DNA of 64,000 bases from Aquicoccus porphyridii. GTDB lineage: Bacteria; Pseudomonadota; Alphaproteobacteria; Rhodobacterales; Rhodobacteraceae. The notes under the pieces were generated by a model. The model searched no databases, was not told where the DNA came from, and was given only the letters and a program-made list of their open reading frames with translations. This document shows positions 8,900 to 21,570 of the stretch, one piece after another. The position numbers and the translations under genes are program-made. The DNA lies in the NCBI RefSeq assembly GCF_008369105.1, contig NZ_VINQ01000001.1, forward strand, positions 62,001 through 126,000. The letters run 5' to 3'. The first letter of the stretch is position 1, and every line of letters begins with the position of its first letter.

Positions 8900-11800
8900 A
8901 TGGATGAGAAGCAGATCACGGACAAGGCGAACCCGTCGCGCGATTCCGGGGAAGCATCGGGCGGTTCCCGCCCGCCGGAAGAGGTGAAGGCGCGGCGCGG
9001 ACTGGGTCGGCGGGTCGGCGTGATGGCGCTCATCGTGATGGCGGGGCTGATGCTGGGGATCGCCATTGCCGTTCTGGCGCTGATCGGACGCCCGGTCGTG
9101 ATGCCGGAATGGGCGCGCGTGCAGATCGAGGCGCAGGTGAATGCCCAGGTCGATGCCGTGCAGATCGGGATGGGCGAAGTCGCGCTGGTGGTGGAAGAGG
9201 GCTGGCAACCGCGGGTTCATCTGCGTGACGTGCGGCTGCGCGATGCCGAGGGGCGGCATGTTCTGAACCTGTCGGATGTCGAGAGCACGTTCGCGCTGCG
9301 CCCGTTGTTGTCGGGTGAATTCCGGCCGAGCCATTTCTGGCTCACCGGCATGCAGCTCTTGCTCAGGCGGGATGTCGACGGGCAGGTGGGACTGAGCCTT
9401 GGCGAGATGCCGGGCGCGGCGCGGCAGGCGGATCTCGCGGGGCTCGCCGATCAGGTCGACGCGATGCTGGAGCTTCCATTCCTGTCGGATTTCGAGACAT
9501 TGACGGCCGATGGGTTGACCCTGCGCTATGAAGATGCGCGGGCGGGGCGGGCCTGGACCTTTGACGGCGGGCGCATCGAGATTGCGCGCCCCGGTGGCGG
9601 TGCGGGGGAGGAGTTGAGCCTGCGCGGCGATTTCGCACTGCTGGGCGGGCGCGACTATGCAGCCACGGTCGAGGTCAGTTATCGTGGGCGGCTCGACTCG
9701 CCCGAGGCGGTGTTCGGGGTGTCGTTCGAGGATCTTGCCACCAGCGATATTGCCGAACAATCGGCGGCGCTGTTGTGGCTCAACGTGTTGCGCGCGCCGA
9801 TCTCGGGGTCGTTGCGCGCGTCAACGGACGAAGAGGGCAATCTCGGGCCGTTGAGCGCGACGTTGCGGATCGGCGAAGGGGTGTTGCAGCCGACAGAGAC
9901 GACGCGCCCGATCCCGTTTCGGGCTGCGCAGACCTATTTCACCTATGACCCGCACAGCCGGATCATGCATCTTGACCAGGTGTCGGTCGACAGCGCGTGG
10001 GGACAGGCGCGGGGCGACGGGCAGGTCATGGTGGGTGCGCCGACGGACGCGGACGTGATCGCGGGCGGGAATTGGCCGAGCGAATTCGTTGCGCAGATAC
10101 GGCTGGCCGAGATATCGGCCAATCCCGACGATCTTTTCGCCGCGCCGGTGAGCGTGAGCAATGCCAGCGCCGATCTGCGGCTTCGGCTCGACCCGTTCCA
10201 ACTGAGCCTTGGCGAGATGACGGTGCAGGACGGTGCGCGGCGGCTTGTGCTGTCGGGCGATCTGCGGGCGCCTGCCGGGGGGTGGGACTTTTCGCTCAAC
10301 GGGCGGCTCAACCATCTGACGCCGGAGCGGTTGCTGGAACTCTGGCCCGAGCGGGTCATTCCGCGCACCCGTAAGTGGGTTGGCGACAACGTTCTGGCGG
10401 CGAAATTGCGCAACGTTCAGATCGGCCTGCGCGGCGAGCCGGACGCCGCGCCCGACCTTTATCTCGGGCTTGAGTTTGACGAGGCCGCGACGCGGTTTTC
10501 CAAGACCATGCCGCCTGTGCAGGGCGCGCGCGGTCATGCGACCCTGATGCGCAATGAATTCACCGTGCGGGCCGAGGCCGGGCATGTCACGGCGCCGCAG
10601 GGTGGACGTGTCGAGATCGCGGGAACGGCGTTCCACATTCCCGATGTGCGCGAGCGTGAAGGCCTGGGTGTCGTGGACCTGCACACGAAAAGCACGATCA
10701 CGGGCGCCTTGTCGCTTCTCGATATCGAGCCGCTCGGACTCTTGCGCAAGGCGGGGCAGGTGGTGACGATGGCCGATGGGCAGGCCGAGGCGACCGGGCG
10801 GCTCAGCTTTCCGCGCAAGCCCGATGTGCCGGTCGAGGATATTTCGTATGACATCGCGGCGGAATTGCGAAATGTGCGTAGCGAAACCCTGATCCCGGGG
10901 CATGTTCTGGCGGCGCCGGTTCTCGATGTGCGCGCGGATGCAGGCGGGTTGCAGATCAGCGGTGCAGGGCGGGTCGGGCAGGTGCCGGTCGAAGGCAGGT
11001 TTTCCAGTCCGCTGGGCGAGGGCGGTCAGGGCGGGAGCACGGTCGAGGGCTCGATCGAGTTGTCGCAGACCTTTGTCGACCAGTTCAATGTCGGGTTGCC
11101 GCCCGATGCGGTGCGGGGGCGTGCGCGCGGCGATGTGGCGATCCGGTTGCAGCGCGATAGGCCCGCGCAATTCACGCTCGGGTCCGATCTCGCCGGGGTG
11201 AGCCTGCGAATTCCCCAGATCGGGTGGTCGATGAGCGAGGCCGCGACCGGGCGTTTGCAGGTCACCGGCCAGTTGGGCGCGCCGACCGAGATCAGTGCCA
11301 TTGCGCTGGATGCGCCGGGGTTAAGCGCCAGCGGGCGGCTCGATCTCGGGCCGGAGGGGGTGTTCCGCGCTGCCAGTTTCGACCGGGTGCGGGCGGGCAA
11401 CTGGCTTGATGCCCCGGTCACGTTGATCGGGCGGGGGCCGGGACGCGCGCCCGAAATCCGCGTTGATGGGGGGGCGGTCGATCTGAGACAGACCGAGATC
11501 GGCAGCGGCACGGGCGCCGGCCGCCAGAACGGGGGCGGGCCGATCCGGGCGACGCTTGACCGGCTCACGATCAGCGATGCCATCGCGCTTACCGGGTTTC
11601 GCGGCGAATTTTCGACCGAGGGCGGAATGGACGGATCGTTCACCGGCCGGGTCAATGGCGGGGCCGAGGTGACGGGCCGGGTGATTCCGAGATCGGGGCG
11701 CAGCGCGTTTCGCATCCTGTCAGAGGATGCGGGCGGGGTGCTGAAATCCGCGGGGTTGTTGAAGAACGCGCGCGGCGGGAATTTCGACCTCACACTGGTG

Positions 11801-12274
11801 CCGGCCGCCGAGGCGGGTGACTTTGACGGAACGCTGAAAATCGGCAACATCCGCTTGCGCGAGGCCCCGGCGATGGCCGAGCTGCTCAACGCGATCAGCG
11901 TCGTGGGGCTTCTGGAGCAGTTGAGCGGCAATGGCATCCTGTTCACGGACGTCAATGCGCAGTTCCGGCTTGCACCGGACCAGGTGACGCTCTTGCGGTC
12001 GAGCGCGGTGGGCGCGTCGCTGGGCATCTCGATGGATGGGTATTACTATTTCGACAGTGGAACGATGCAGTTCCAGGGCGTGCTCTCGCCGCTCTACCTG
12101 CTCAACGCCGTCGGGCAGATCCTGACACGGCGGGGCGAGGGGCTGATCGGGTTCAATTTCCGCCTGCTTGGCACACCCGAAGACCCCCGGGTGCGGGTCA
12201 ATCCGTTTTCGTTGTTGACGCCGGGCATGTTCCGCGAGATTTTCCGCCGCCCAGTGCCCGAGGTGACACAGTAA
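8900..12274 (+). CDS. Very large AsmA/DUF3971-like envelope protein (YhdP-type)
   Basis: About 1124 aa with a disordered N-terminus, one membrane helix (about 40-62) and then a very long, beta-rich periplasmic region of repeating Gly/Leu/Asp segments ending in an AsmA-like C-terminal domain (for example [16 protein letters not shown] near the end). This is the architecture of YhdP/TamB-type bridge proteins thought to move phospholipids to the outer membrane. The start at ATG 8900 was chosen because the upstream in-frame extension reads as non-coding sequence; the ribosome site is weak. It is followed 5 bases later by queA. Family assignment is good; the lipid-transport role is inferred from homologues. 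Confidence 0.85.
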   Translation: MDEKQITDKANPSRDSGEASGGSRPPEEVKARRGLGRRVGVMALIVMAGLMLGIAIAVLALIGRPVVMPEWARVQIEAQVNAQVDAVQIGMGEVALVVEEGWQPRVHLRDVRLRDAEGRHVLNLSDVESTFALRPLLSGEFRPSHFWLTGMQLLLRRDVDGQVGLSLGEMPGAARQADLAGLADQVDAMLELPFLSDFETLTADGLTLRYEDARAGRAWTFDGGRIEIARPGGGAGEELSLRGDFALLGGRDYAATVEVSYRGRLDSPEAVFGVSFEDLATSDIAEQSAALLWLNVLRAPISGSLRASTDEEGNLGPLSATLRIGEGVLQPTETTRPIPFRAAQTYFTYDPHSRIMHLDQVSVDSAWGQARGDGQVMVGAPTDADVIAGGNWPSEFVAQIRLAEISANPDDLFAAPVSVSNASADLRLRLDPFQLSLGEMTVQDGARRLVLSGDLRAPAGGWDFSLNGRLNHLTPERLLELWPERVIPRTRKWVGDNVLAAKLRNVQIGLRGEPDAAPDLYLGLEFDEAATRFSKTMPPVQGARGHATLMRNEFTVRAEAGHVTAPQGGRVEIAGTAFHIPDVREREGLGVVDLHTKSTITGALSLLDIEPLGLLRKAGQVVTMADGQAEATGRLSFPRKPDVPVEDISYDIAAELRNVRSETLIPGHVLAAPVLDVRADAGGLQISGAGRVGQVPVEGRFSSPLGEGGQGGSTVEGSIELSQTFVDQFNVGLPPDAVRGRARGDVAIRLQRDRPAQFTLGSDLAGVSLRIPQIGWSMSEAATGRLQVTGQLGAPTEISAIALDAPGLSASGRLDLGPEGVFRAASFDRVRAGNWLDAPVTLIGRGPGRAPEIRVDGGAVDLRQTEIGSGTGAGRQNGGGPIRATLDRLTISDAIALTGFRGEFSTEGGMDGSFTGRVNGGAEVTGRVIPRSGRSAFRILSEDAGGVLKSAGLLKNARGGNFDLTLVPAAEAGDFDGTLKIGNIRLREAPAMAELLNAISVVGLLEQLSGNGILFTDVNAQFRLAPDQVTLLRSSAVGASLGISMDGYYYFDSGTMQFQGVLSPLYLLNAVGQILTRRGEGLIGFNFRLLGTPEDPRVRVNPFSLLTPGMFREIFRRPVPEVTQ

Positions 12275-12279
12275 CCCCC

Positions 12280-13335
12280 ATGAAACTTTCCGATTTCGAT
12301 TTTGATCTGCCCGAGGGGTTGATCGCCACGCGACCGGCGAGCCCGCGCTCCTCGGCCCGTCTCCTGGTGGCGGAGGGCGCGCGGATCACGGATGCGGTGG
12401 TGCGCGATTTGCCCGACTGGCTGCGCCCGGGGGATCGGTTGATCCTGAACGATACCAAGGTCATCCCCGCGCGGCTTTCCGGCCAGCGGGTGCGGCAGGG
12501 CGCGGGTGGCGAAAGCCGCGCGGGCATGGAGGTCACGCTGCTGGAGCCGCGACCGGACGGGCGCTGGGCGGCGCTGATCAAGCCGTTGCGCAAGCTGGGC
12601 ATGGGTGAGCGGATCGAGTTCGGCGCCGGTTTCGACGCGCGTTGCGTGGAAAAGTCGGACGGGCAGGCGGTGTTGGAGTTCAACCTTGCCGGTGACGATT
12701 TCGACGCGGCGCTGGAGCGCGCGGGGGCGATGCCCCTGCCGCCCTATATCGAGGCACGGCGCAAAGCCGATGCGCGCGACAAACACGATTATCAGACCGT
12801 CTGGGCGCGCAAGCGCGGCGCGGTCGCGGCCCCGACGGCGAGCCTGCATTTCGATGATCCGCTGCTGGAACGGTTGGCGGCGAAGGGGGTGCAGTTCACG
12901 CATGTGACCCTGCATGTGGGGGCGGGGACGTTCCTGCCGGTCAAGGTGGATGACGTGCGCCAGCACAGGATGCATGCCGAATGGGGCGAGGTGAGCGAAG
13001 ACGCCGCAAGGGAGATTTCCGAGACGCGGGCCAATGGCGGGCGGATCATCCCGGTGGGCACCACCGCGCTGCGCCTGATCGAGACGGCGGCGCGCGATGG
13101 CGGTGCCATTGCCCCGTGGGAGGGGGAAACGGATATCTTCATCTACCCGGGTTTCCGGTTTCGCGTGACCGATGCGTTGATGACCAATTTCCACCTGCCG
13201 AAATCGACCCTGATGATGCTGGTTGCGGCGTTGATGGGGCGCGAGCCGGTCATGCGGATCTATGCCCATGCGGTTGAAGAACGCTATCGTTTCTTTTCTT
13301 ATGGGGATGCGTCGCTTTTGATCCCGGGGGGTTGA
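12280..13335 (+). CDS. queA: S-adenosylmethionine:tRNA ribosyltransferase-isomerase
   Basis: 351 aa, the usual QueA length. It begins [23 protein letters not shown], matching family N-termini, and has [13 protein letters not shown] and TASLHFD segments and the C-terminal [13 protein letters not shown]. It transfers and isomerises the ribosyl group of SAM onto 7-aminomethyl-7-deazaguanine in tRNA, making epoxyqueuosine. It lies 5 bases after the AsmA-like gene. No other queuosine genes are nearby. Confidence 0.97.
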   Translation: MKLSDFDFDLPEGLIATRPASPRSSARLLVAEGARITDAVVRDLPDWLRPGDRLILNDTKVIPARLSGQRVRQGAGGESRAGMEVTLLEPRPDGRWAALIKPLRKLGMGERIEFGAGFDARCVEKSDGQAVLEFNLAGDDFDAALERAGAMPLPPYIEARRKADARDKHDYQTVWARKRGAVAAPTASLHFDDPLLERLAAKGVQFTHVTLHVGAGTFLPVKVDDVRQHRMHAEWGEVSEDAAREISETRANGGRIIPVGTTALRLIETAARDGGAIAPWEGETDIFIYPGFRFRVTDALMTNFHLPKSTLMMLVAALMGREPVMRIYAHAVEERYRFFSYGDASLLIPGG

Positions 13336-13417
13336 AAACGGCATCGGCAGGTCGCCTTGGAGCCTGACGCCCGATGTGCCAGTCTGGCAAGGCATCGGGA
13401 GACGCGAAGGAAATGAC

Positions 13418-14665
13418 ATGTTTCAGGTTCTGACATCCATCTGGGCCCTGCTGCTGGGGATGATGCTGTTGATGGTCGGCAACGGCCTTCAAGGCACGCT
13501 TTTGGGTGTGCGTGGCGGCATTGAGGGGTTTTCCACCGTCGAGATGTCGATCGTGATGTCGGCCTATTTCGTGGGGTTCCTGGGCGGGTCGCGCCTCACG
13601 CCCGAGTTGATCCGGCGGGTGGGGCATGTGCGGGTGTTCGCGGCGCTGGCCTCGTTCGTCTCGGCGATCCTCGTGCTTTATGCCGTGTGGGCCAACCCGT
13701 GGTTCTGGACGGTGCTGCGGGTGGTGATCGGCTTTTGTTTTTCCGGCGTCTATGTCACCGCGGAAAGCTGGCTCAACAACGCGGCGACGAATGACACGCG
13801 GGGCAAGGCGCTGTCGCTTTACATGATGGTGCAGATGGTGGGCATCGTTGCGGCGCAGGGTTTGCTTCTGGTGGCGGACCCGGCGGGGTTCATCCTGTTC
13901 ATCATCCCTTCGGTCCTGGTGTCGATCTCTTTTGCGCCGATCCTGTTGTCGATCGCGCCCACGCCGGCCTTCGAGAGCACCAAGCCGATGAGCCTCAGGC
14001 AGATCTACAGCATCTCGCCGCTTGGTATCGTCGGCATGTTCCTGCTGGGCGGCGTTTTCTCGGCCCAGTTCGGCATGGGCGCGGTCTATGGCGCCGAGGC
14101 GGGGCTTACGCTGGTTCAGATTTCGATGTTCGTTTCGGCCTTTTACGTGGGGGCGACCGTGTTCCAGTACCCGCTGGGATGGATTTCGGACCGGATGGAT
14201 CGGCGGGTCCTGGTCCTTGTCGTTTCGGTGTTGGGCGGGGTGGGTGCGATCATCGGTTTCGGCTTTGGCGGCGCGTTTCCCGCTCTTCTGGCCGCGGCCT
14301 TCATGATCGGCGGCACGTCGAACCCGCTTTATTCGCTGCTTCTGGCCTATACCAATGACTTCGTGGATCACGAAGACATGGCGGCCGTGTCGGGGGGGCT
14401 CGTTTTTGCCAATGGTCTCGGGGCGATTACGGGGCCGCTGATCACCGGCTGGATGATGGGCGTGATCGGTGCGCCGGGGTATTTCCTGTTCCTCGGCATT
14501 CTTCTTTTCGCGGTGGCGGGCTATGCCGGTTGGCGGATGACCCGGCGCGCGGCACCTGCGGTCGAGGATACCAGCTCCTACACGCCGGTCCTGATGTCGA
14601 CGTCACCGGTCGCGGTGGAAATCGCGGTCGAGGGCATGGACGAGCAGGAAACCGCCGAGTCATGA
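13418..14665 (+). CDS. MFS transporter
   Basis: 415 aa, about 12 hydrophobic helices and a short cytoplasmic tail. The start at 13418 is preceded by GAAGGAA and opens directly with a membrane helix; a start 42 bases earlier lacks a ribosome site. The loop between helices 2 and 3 and the DRMDRR loop after the central helices match the MFS signature. It resembles the YcaD-type branch of small-molecule exporters. The substrate is unknown. Confidence 0.85.
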   Translation: MFQVLTSIWALLLGMMLLMVGNGLQGTLLGVRGGIEGFSTVEMSIVMSAYFVGFLGGSRLTPELIRRVGHVRVFAALASFVSAILVLYAVWANPWFWTVLRVVIGFCFSGVYVTAESWLNNAATNDTRGKALSLYMMVQMVGIVAAQGLLLVADPAGFILFIIPSVLVSISFAPILLSIAPTPAFESTKPMSLRQIYSISPLGIVGMFLLGGVFSAQFGMGAVYGAEAGLTLVQISMFVSAFYVGATVFQYPLGWISDRMDRRVLVLVVSVLGGVGAIIGFGFGGAFPALLAAAFMIGGTSNPLYSLLLAYTNDFVDHEDMAAVSGGLVFANGLGAITGPLITGWMMGVIGAPGYFLFLGILLFAVAGYAGWRMTRRAAPAVEDTSSYTPVLMSTSPVAVEIAVEGMDEQETAES

Positions 14666-14767
14666 AATGTCGTAAATCGTCATAAAACTTTACTGTCCAT
14701 CGCGGAAAGAAGATGTGTAACGTCTTCATGTCAATGGGGGATCGGTCTTGGGTGAGGAGATGGACCA

Positions 14768-15352
14768 ATGAGTAACCCGAAAGAGATTTTGGAATTCTGG
14801 CTCGACGATACCGGGCCAGCGGGCTGGTATAACGGGTCGGACGATCTGGACCAGGAGATACGTGATCGGTTCCTGGAAACATGGGAAGAGGCGCAAACGG
14901 GCGCCTATTCGCTTTGGCTGACCTATCCCAGCGGAGTCCTCGCCTATATCATCCTGTTGGACCAGTTTCCGCGCAACATGTTCCGCGGGTCCGGCGATGC
15001 TTTTGCCTCGGACAGGATCGCGCTTGCCGCGGCCAAGGTGGCGATTCACAAGGGTTGGGACATGAAGATCGACGAGCCCGCGCGGCAGTTCTTCTACATG
15101 CCGCTGATGCATTCGGAAAACCTGTGCAACCAGGAACATTGTGTCCGGCTGATGAAGGAACGGATGCCGGTCGCGGGTGAAAGCAACCTGCTGCATGCCC
15201 GGGCGCATCGTGAAGTGATCCGGCGGTTCGGGCGCTTTCCCTATCGCAACGAGGCATTGGCGCGCGCGACCACGGCACAGGAGCGCGCCTATCTTGAAAG
15301 CGGTGGATATGGATCGACCGTGAAGGCGTTGCAACAGGCCGCCGCCGCCTGA
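14768..15352 (+). CDS. DUF924-family protein
   Basis: 194 aa, helical, with the DUF924 hallmarks: the EILEFWL start, LLDQFPRNMFRG, and FFYMPLMHSENL. The family is tetratricopeptide-like in fold with no established reaction. The ribosome site GAGGAGA lies 8 bases upstream. It lies immediately upstream of lpd, with a palindrome between them, so a separate lpd promoter is likely. Confidence 0.88.
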   Translation: MSNPKEILEFWLDDTGPAGWYNGSDDLDQEIRDRFLETWEEAQTGAYSLWLTYPSGVLAYIILLDQFPRNMFRGSGDAFASDRIALAAAKVAIHKGWDMKIDEPARQFFYMPLMHSENLCNQEHCVRLMKERMPVAGESNLLHARAHREVIRRFGRFPYRNEALARATTAQERAYLESGGYGSTVKALQQAAAA

Positions 15353-15430
15353 TCCCGTTTCATCCGATTTGCATCGATCCCCCGGGTCTCGACCATGAAC
15401 CCGGGCGCGTTGTTATGTCTGGAGAGATAG

Positions 15431-15447
15431 TTTAGTGTCAAACTAAA
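15431..15447. promoter_or_regulatory. Palindrome TTTAGT-N5-ACTAAA before lpd
   Basis: A perfect 6-base inverted repeat with a 5-base centre, ending 21 bases before the lpd start. The size, AT content and position suit an operator for a dimeric winged-helix (MarR-type) repressor. The regulator is not in the window. Confidence 0.45.
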
Positions 15448-15468
15448 TTTGGAATCGGAGTATGCGCC

Positions 15469-16863
15469 ATGGCAGGCAAGGCATTTGACATGATCGTGAT
15501 CGGGGCCGGACCCGGTGGCTATGTGGCCGCGATCCGGGGGGCGCAGTTGGGCCTGTCGGTGGCTATCGTGGAGCGCGAGCACATGGGGGGCATTTGCCTC
15601 AACTGGGGCTGCATTCCGACCAAGGCGCTGCTCAGGTCGGCGGAGGTGTTCCACCTGATGCACCGCGCCAAGGAGTTCGGCCTCACTGTCGAGAAACCGG
15701 GTTTCGATCTCGACGCGGTCGTGAAGCGGTCGCGCGGCATTGCCAAGCAGCTCAACTCCGGGGTCACGCATCTTCTCAAGAAGAACAAGGTGACGGCGAT
15801 CATGGGCGAGGCGCGCCTGACCGGCAAGGGCAAGGTCACGGTCAAGACCGACAAGGGCGAAGAGGAATTGACCGGCAAATCCATCGTGCTGGCCACCGGG
15901 GCGCGCGCGCGAGAATTGCCGGGGCTCGAGGCCGATGGCGATCTGGTCTGGTCCTACCGCCACGCGCTGCAACCGCCGCATATGCCCAAGAAACTGCTGG
16001 TCATCGGGTCGGGAGCAATCGGGATCGAGTTTGCCAGCTTCTTCAACACGCTGGGCGCGGAAACCACCGTGGTCGAGGTGATGGAGCGCATTCTGCCAGT
16101 TGAGGATGCCGAGATCGCCGGTTTCGCGAAAAAGCAGTTCGAGAAACAGGGCATGACCATCATGGAAGGCGCCATGGTCAAGAAGCTTGACCGTGGCAAG
16201 GGCAAGGTGACGGCGCATATCGAGATCAAGGACAAGGTCGAGAAGCACGAATTCGACACGGTGATTTCGGCCGTCGGGATCGTCGGCAATGTCGAAGGAC
16301 TGGGGCTTGAGGACGCGGGGGTGAAGGTCGACCGTAGCCATGTGGTGGTGGATGAGTATTGCCGGACCGGGGTCGACGGGGTGTATGCCATCGGCGACAT
16401 CGCGGGCGCGCCGTGGCTCGCGCACAAGGCCAGCCACGAAGGCGTGACGGTGGCCGAGTTGATCGCCGGTCAAAAGCCCCATCCGGTGCGCCCCGAGAGC
16501 ATCGCGGGCTGCACCTATTGCCATCCGCAGATCGCCAGCGTGGGCCTGACCGAGGCCAAGGCGAAAGAGGCCGGGCACGAGATCAAGGTGGGCCGCTTCC
16601 CGTTCATCGGCAACGGCAAGGCCATTGCCTTGGGTGAAGTCGAGGGCATGGTGAAAACGGTATTCGATGCCAAGACGGGCGAGCTTTTGGGTGCGCATAT
16701 GGTCGGTGCCGAGGTGACCGAGCTGATCCAAGGTTACGTGGTCGGCCGGACATTGGAGACCACCGAGGAAGAACTGATGCACACGGTCTTTCCGCATCCG
16801 ACGCTGTCGGAGATGATGCATGAAAGCGTGCTGGATGCTTATGGCAGGGCCCTGCATTTCTGA
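15469..16863 (+). CDS. lpdA: Dihydrolipoyl dehydrogenase
   Basis: 464 aa flavoprotein (E3) that reoxidises dihydrolipoyl groups of 2-oxoacid dehydrogenase or glycine-cleavage complexes with NAD. It has the FAD site GAGPGG (12-17), redox disulfide Cys43/Cys48 (GGICLNWGCIPT), a second nucleotide-binding GSGAIGIEFA, and the C-terminal His/Glu pair in FPHPTLSEMMHE. No E1 or E2 genes are in the window, so which complex it serves is unknown. Confidence 0.97.
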   Translation: MAGKAFDMIVIGAGPGGYVAAIRGAQLGLSVAIVEREHMGGICLNWGCIPTKALLRSAEVFHLMHRAKEFGLTVEKPGFDLDAVVKRSRGIAKQLNSGVTHLLKKNKVTAIMGEARLTGKGKVTVKTDKGEEELTGKSIVLATGARARELPGLEADGDLVWSYRHALQPPHMPKKLLVIGSGAIGIEFASFFNTLGAETTVVEVMERILPVEDAEIAGFAKKQFEKQGMTIMEGAMVKKLDRGKGKVTAHIEIKDKVEKHEFDTVISAVGIVGNVEGLGLEDAGVKVDRSHVVVDEYCRTGVDGVYAIGDIAGAPWLAHKASHEGVTVAELIAGQKPHPVRPESIAGCTYCHPQIASVGLTEAKAKEAGHEIKVGRFPFIGNGKAIALGEVEGMVKTVFDAKTGELLGAHMVGAEVTELIQGYVVGRTLETTEEELMHTVFPHPTLSEMMHESVLDAYGRALHF

Positions 16864-16882
16864 GCGCCGGTGAGAGGGTGCG

Positions 16883-17458
16883 ATGAGCGGGAGCCTGAAC
16901 AGGGTCGTGATGCAGCAAACCAGCCGCGGCTGGCTCAAATCGCTGGATCTGGCCGGTATGGATGCGGCCGAGATCTCTGGCAAATGGGGGCAGATGTTCG
17001 CGTTCCGCTCCTACCTCCGGTTTCGCTATCCCAAGCATGACATCTGCAAGGGGCCGTTCCTCGATTCGAAAGGGCGGGTGCGGCAGTTCGACCTGATTCT
17101 TGCCAACCAGGTCTGGGAACATCTCGACCGGCCCTACATGGCCACGGTCAACGTGCTGGATATGCTGCGACCGGGCGGGTATTTCTGGCTTGCCGTGCCG
17201 TTCCACATTCCCTTTCACGGTGATCCGGTGGATTGTTCGCGCTGGTCGGCAAGGGGGTTGAAGAACCTGTTGATCGAGGCGGGATTCGCGCCCGATGCCA
17301 TCAAGGCCGCGCAATGGGGCAACCGGGCGGCGGCGGCGCGCAACCTCGAAGCGGATTGGCCGCCGAAATATGATCCCGACCGGGACGACCTTAGCAACGA
17401 TCCGGATTTTCCGATATGTTCCTGGGCCTTGGCGCGGAAAAACGAAATTGTGGATTAA
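16883..17458 (+). CDS. SAM-dependent methyltransferase-like protein (type 11 fold)
   Basis: 191 aa. The second half of a Rossmann methyltransferase is clear: FDLILANQVWEHLDRP, a LRPGGYFWLAVPFH strand and the HGDPVDCSRWSARGLKNLL region. The N-terminal third lacks the usual GxGxG SAM-binding loop; instead there is SGKWGQMFAFRSYLRFRYPKHD. It may be a divergent subfamily or may not bind SAM. It follows lpd by 19 bases. Its stop codon overlaps that of the convergent rhodanese gene (17455-17458). Confidence 0.72.
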   Translation: MSGSLNRVVMQQTSRGWLKSLDLAGMDAAEISGKWGQMFAFRSYLRFRYPKHDICKGPFLDSKGRVRQFDLILANQVWEHLDRPYMATVNVLDMLRPGGYFWLAVPFHIPFHGDPVDCSRWSARGLKNLLIEAGFAPDAIKAAQWGNRAAAARNLEADWPPKYDPDRDDLSNDPDFPICSWALARKNEIVD

Positions 17459-17817
17459 GCGCGTTCGATGGCGCCACCACCGCGCAGCCAATCCTGAAAT
17501 CCGCCCAGATTGCGCACGTCCTTGAACCCCATGCGGCTGAGCATCTGCCCGGCCGAGGATGATCGCGCGCCCGAGGCGCAATAAAGCACGATCGTTTTCT
17601 CGGGGTCGAGGGAGCTGTCAAACTCCGGGTGGCGCGGGTCGCATTTCGAACTCAGGAGCATCATCGGAATGTGCCTGGCGCCCTTGGCCTTGCCGGTGGC
17701 GGCCACTTCGCCCGTTTCGCGCACGTCGATCAGCGTGATCGTCCCGTCACGCGCGCCGTTGACGGCCTCGACCGGGTCGATGCGCGCGATTTTGTTGCCC
17801 ATGAAATGGCCAAACAT
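17455..17817 (-). CDS. Rhodanese-like sulfurtransferase
   Basis: Single rhodanese domain of 120 aa. The active-site loop is CASGARS with catalytic Cys80, preceded by the LIDVRETGEV segment and followed by LGGFQDWLRGG, all standard. It moves sulfane sulfur through a cysteine persulfide. No membrane helix or second domain. GGGGGA lies about 5 bases before the ATG. Its upstream region holds a strong palindrome of the form ATTC-N8-GAAT, which may make it sulfide or persulfide responsive. Confidence 0.93.
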   Translation of the reverse strand: MFGHFMGNKIARIDPVEAVNGARDGTITLIDVRETGEVAATGKAKGARHIPMMLLSSKCDPRHPEFDSSLDPEKTIVLYCASGARSSSAGQMLSRMGFKDVRNLGGFQDWLRGGGAIERA

Positions 17818-17866
17818 GGCCGTCCCCCGATAGATTGTTCCAACATGGCGTGTTCGCCGTTGGCGT

Positions 17867-17898
17867 CACTTAACATTCGAAAAGAAGAATGTTAAGTG
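17867..17898. promoter_or_regulatory. Perfect 12-bp inverted repeat (ATTC-N8-GAAT core) between rhodanese and uvrA
   Basis: Left arm CACTTAACATTC (17867-17878), 8-base spacer, right arm GAATGTTAAGTG (17887-17898). It lies 50 bases upstream of the rhodanese start and 103 upstream of uvrA, so between divergent genes it is an operator rather than a terminator. The core has the layout I recall for the SqrR/BigR persulfide-sensing repressors, which control rhodanese genes. That family assignment is inference. Confidence 0.55.
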
Positions 17899-17920
17899 GC
17901 CAGGCAAGGGATTTCGCGTT

Positions 17921-17935
17921 GTTCGCCTTTCGTTC
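17921..17935 (+). promoter_or_regulatory. LexA (SOS) box before uvrA
   Basis: GTTC-GCCTTTC-GTTC, an exact match to the alphaproteobacterial LexA direct repeat GTTC-N7-GTTC, 65 bases before the uvrA start. It places uvrA under DNA-damage control. Confidence 0.85.
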
Positions 17936-18000
17936 TCGATTTCGGGTTGGCACTATGGCATGGTGTGACTATCTGTTAAGCGGTCTGTTGGGGGCACGTG

Positions 18001-20886
<2,886 letters not shown>

Positions 20887-20914
20887 TCCGTTAATTTAGC
20901 GAAATCCAACCCCG

Positions 20915-21047
20915 GCGCGCGGTGGGGTTAACGCCGCGCGAGGGGGCCGGAATCAGGGGGTGATATGCGTATGACTCCCGGCTGTTCCCCGGCTGCCGCG
21001 GAAAAGGCTGCGCGCGGCGGCGAATTTGGTTAACCCGGCGTGCGCTG
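20915..21047. repeat. Dispersed intergenic element, copy A
   Basis: About 133 bases sharing an ordered series of blocks with 32206-32338: GCGCGCGGTGGGGTTAA at the left, an AATCxGGGGGGTGAT-like block, a CCGGCTG...CCCCGGCTGC block, and GGTTAAC-CGGCG-GCGCTG at the right. Both copies are bounded by GGTTAA-containing, GC-rich, partly inverted ends. It lies between uvrA and the RcnB-like gene; its first hairpin (CGCGCGG...CCGCGCG) may end uvrA transcription. Confidence 0.65.
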
Positions 21048-21071
21048 GTGTCGGTTGCAAGGTGGTGCGGA

Positions 21072-21443
21072 TCAGTTGAGCAGCGCCGCGGCGGCGCCGA
21101 TGAAATCAAGCACTTTTCGGGTTTCCCGGTCGACGCGGTAGAGATGATCGCCGATGCGGTAATAAGTGCCGTGCGGATCGAGGCCGTAGCGATCCGGGTA
21201 GCGCAGGATGGAATAGGGGCCGTCGATCCGCTCGCCGACGCGGTAGCGTTGCTTGGCGAGGCCCGGCGGCACGCAGGGCGGGTTCTTCTTGGCGAGGCCG
21301 GGCGGGCAATTGGCCCGGACGGGGGCGATGGCATGGGCACCGGGCGCGTGTTTCGCGCCCTTGCCCCGGACCTGATCGGCGTGGCCCGCGGTGGCGAGCG
21401 TGCCCAGGACAAGGGCGAGGATGGCAGTTCGTGCGGGGGTCAT
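21072..21443 (-). CDS. Small secreted RcnB-like protein
   Basis: 123 aa from the ATG at 21443, chosen because it opens a clear signal peptide (cleavage likely after GHA, residue 22) with GGAGA upstream; a much longer in-frame extension has no coding character. The mature part is basic, with two CPPGLAKK/CVPPGLAK-like repeats and then YRVGERIDG, YGLDPHGTYYRIGDHLYRVD. The last pattern is typical of the RcnB/periplasmic family in which metal-related roles have been proposed. The specific function is unknown. Confidence 0.75.
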   Translation of the reverse strand: MTPARTAILALVLGTLATAGHADQVRGKGAKHAPGAHAIAPVRANCPPGLAKKNPPCVPPGLAKQRYRVGERIDGPYSILRYPDRYGLDPHGTYYRIGDHLYRVDRETRKVLDFIGAAAALLN

Positions 21444-21570
21444 GGGGAATCTCCGGGTTTCGCCGTGCTGTTGCGGGCAACAGGATAGGTCAGAGCAGCA
21501 CGAAGAGGGGAGAGGGGGGCGACCCACCCGGCGGGAAGCCGCCGGGCGTGAGCTGTTGTCCCGGCGGAAA

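Noticed and set aside
14670-14700. Possible PhoB box before DUF924 (TGTCGTAAAT then CGTCATAAAAC)
   Set aside because: The two half-units are one base too close and the gene has no phosphate link; match quality is low.
15289-16983. Open frame of more than 560 codons antisense to lpd
   Set aside because: Its codons mirror lpd. The translation is rich in His, Arg and Gln and has no family likeness. Long antisense frames are common at this GC content.
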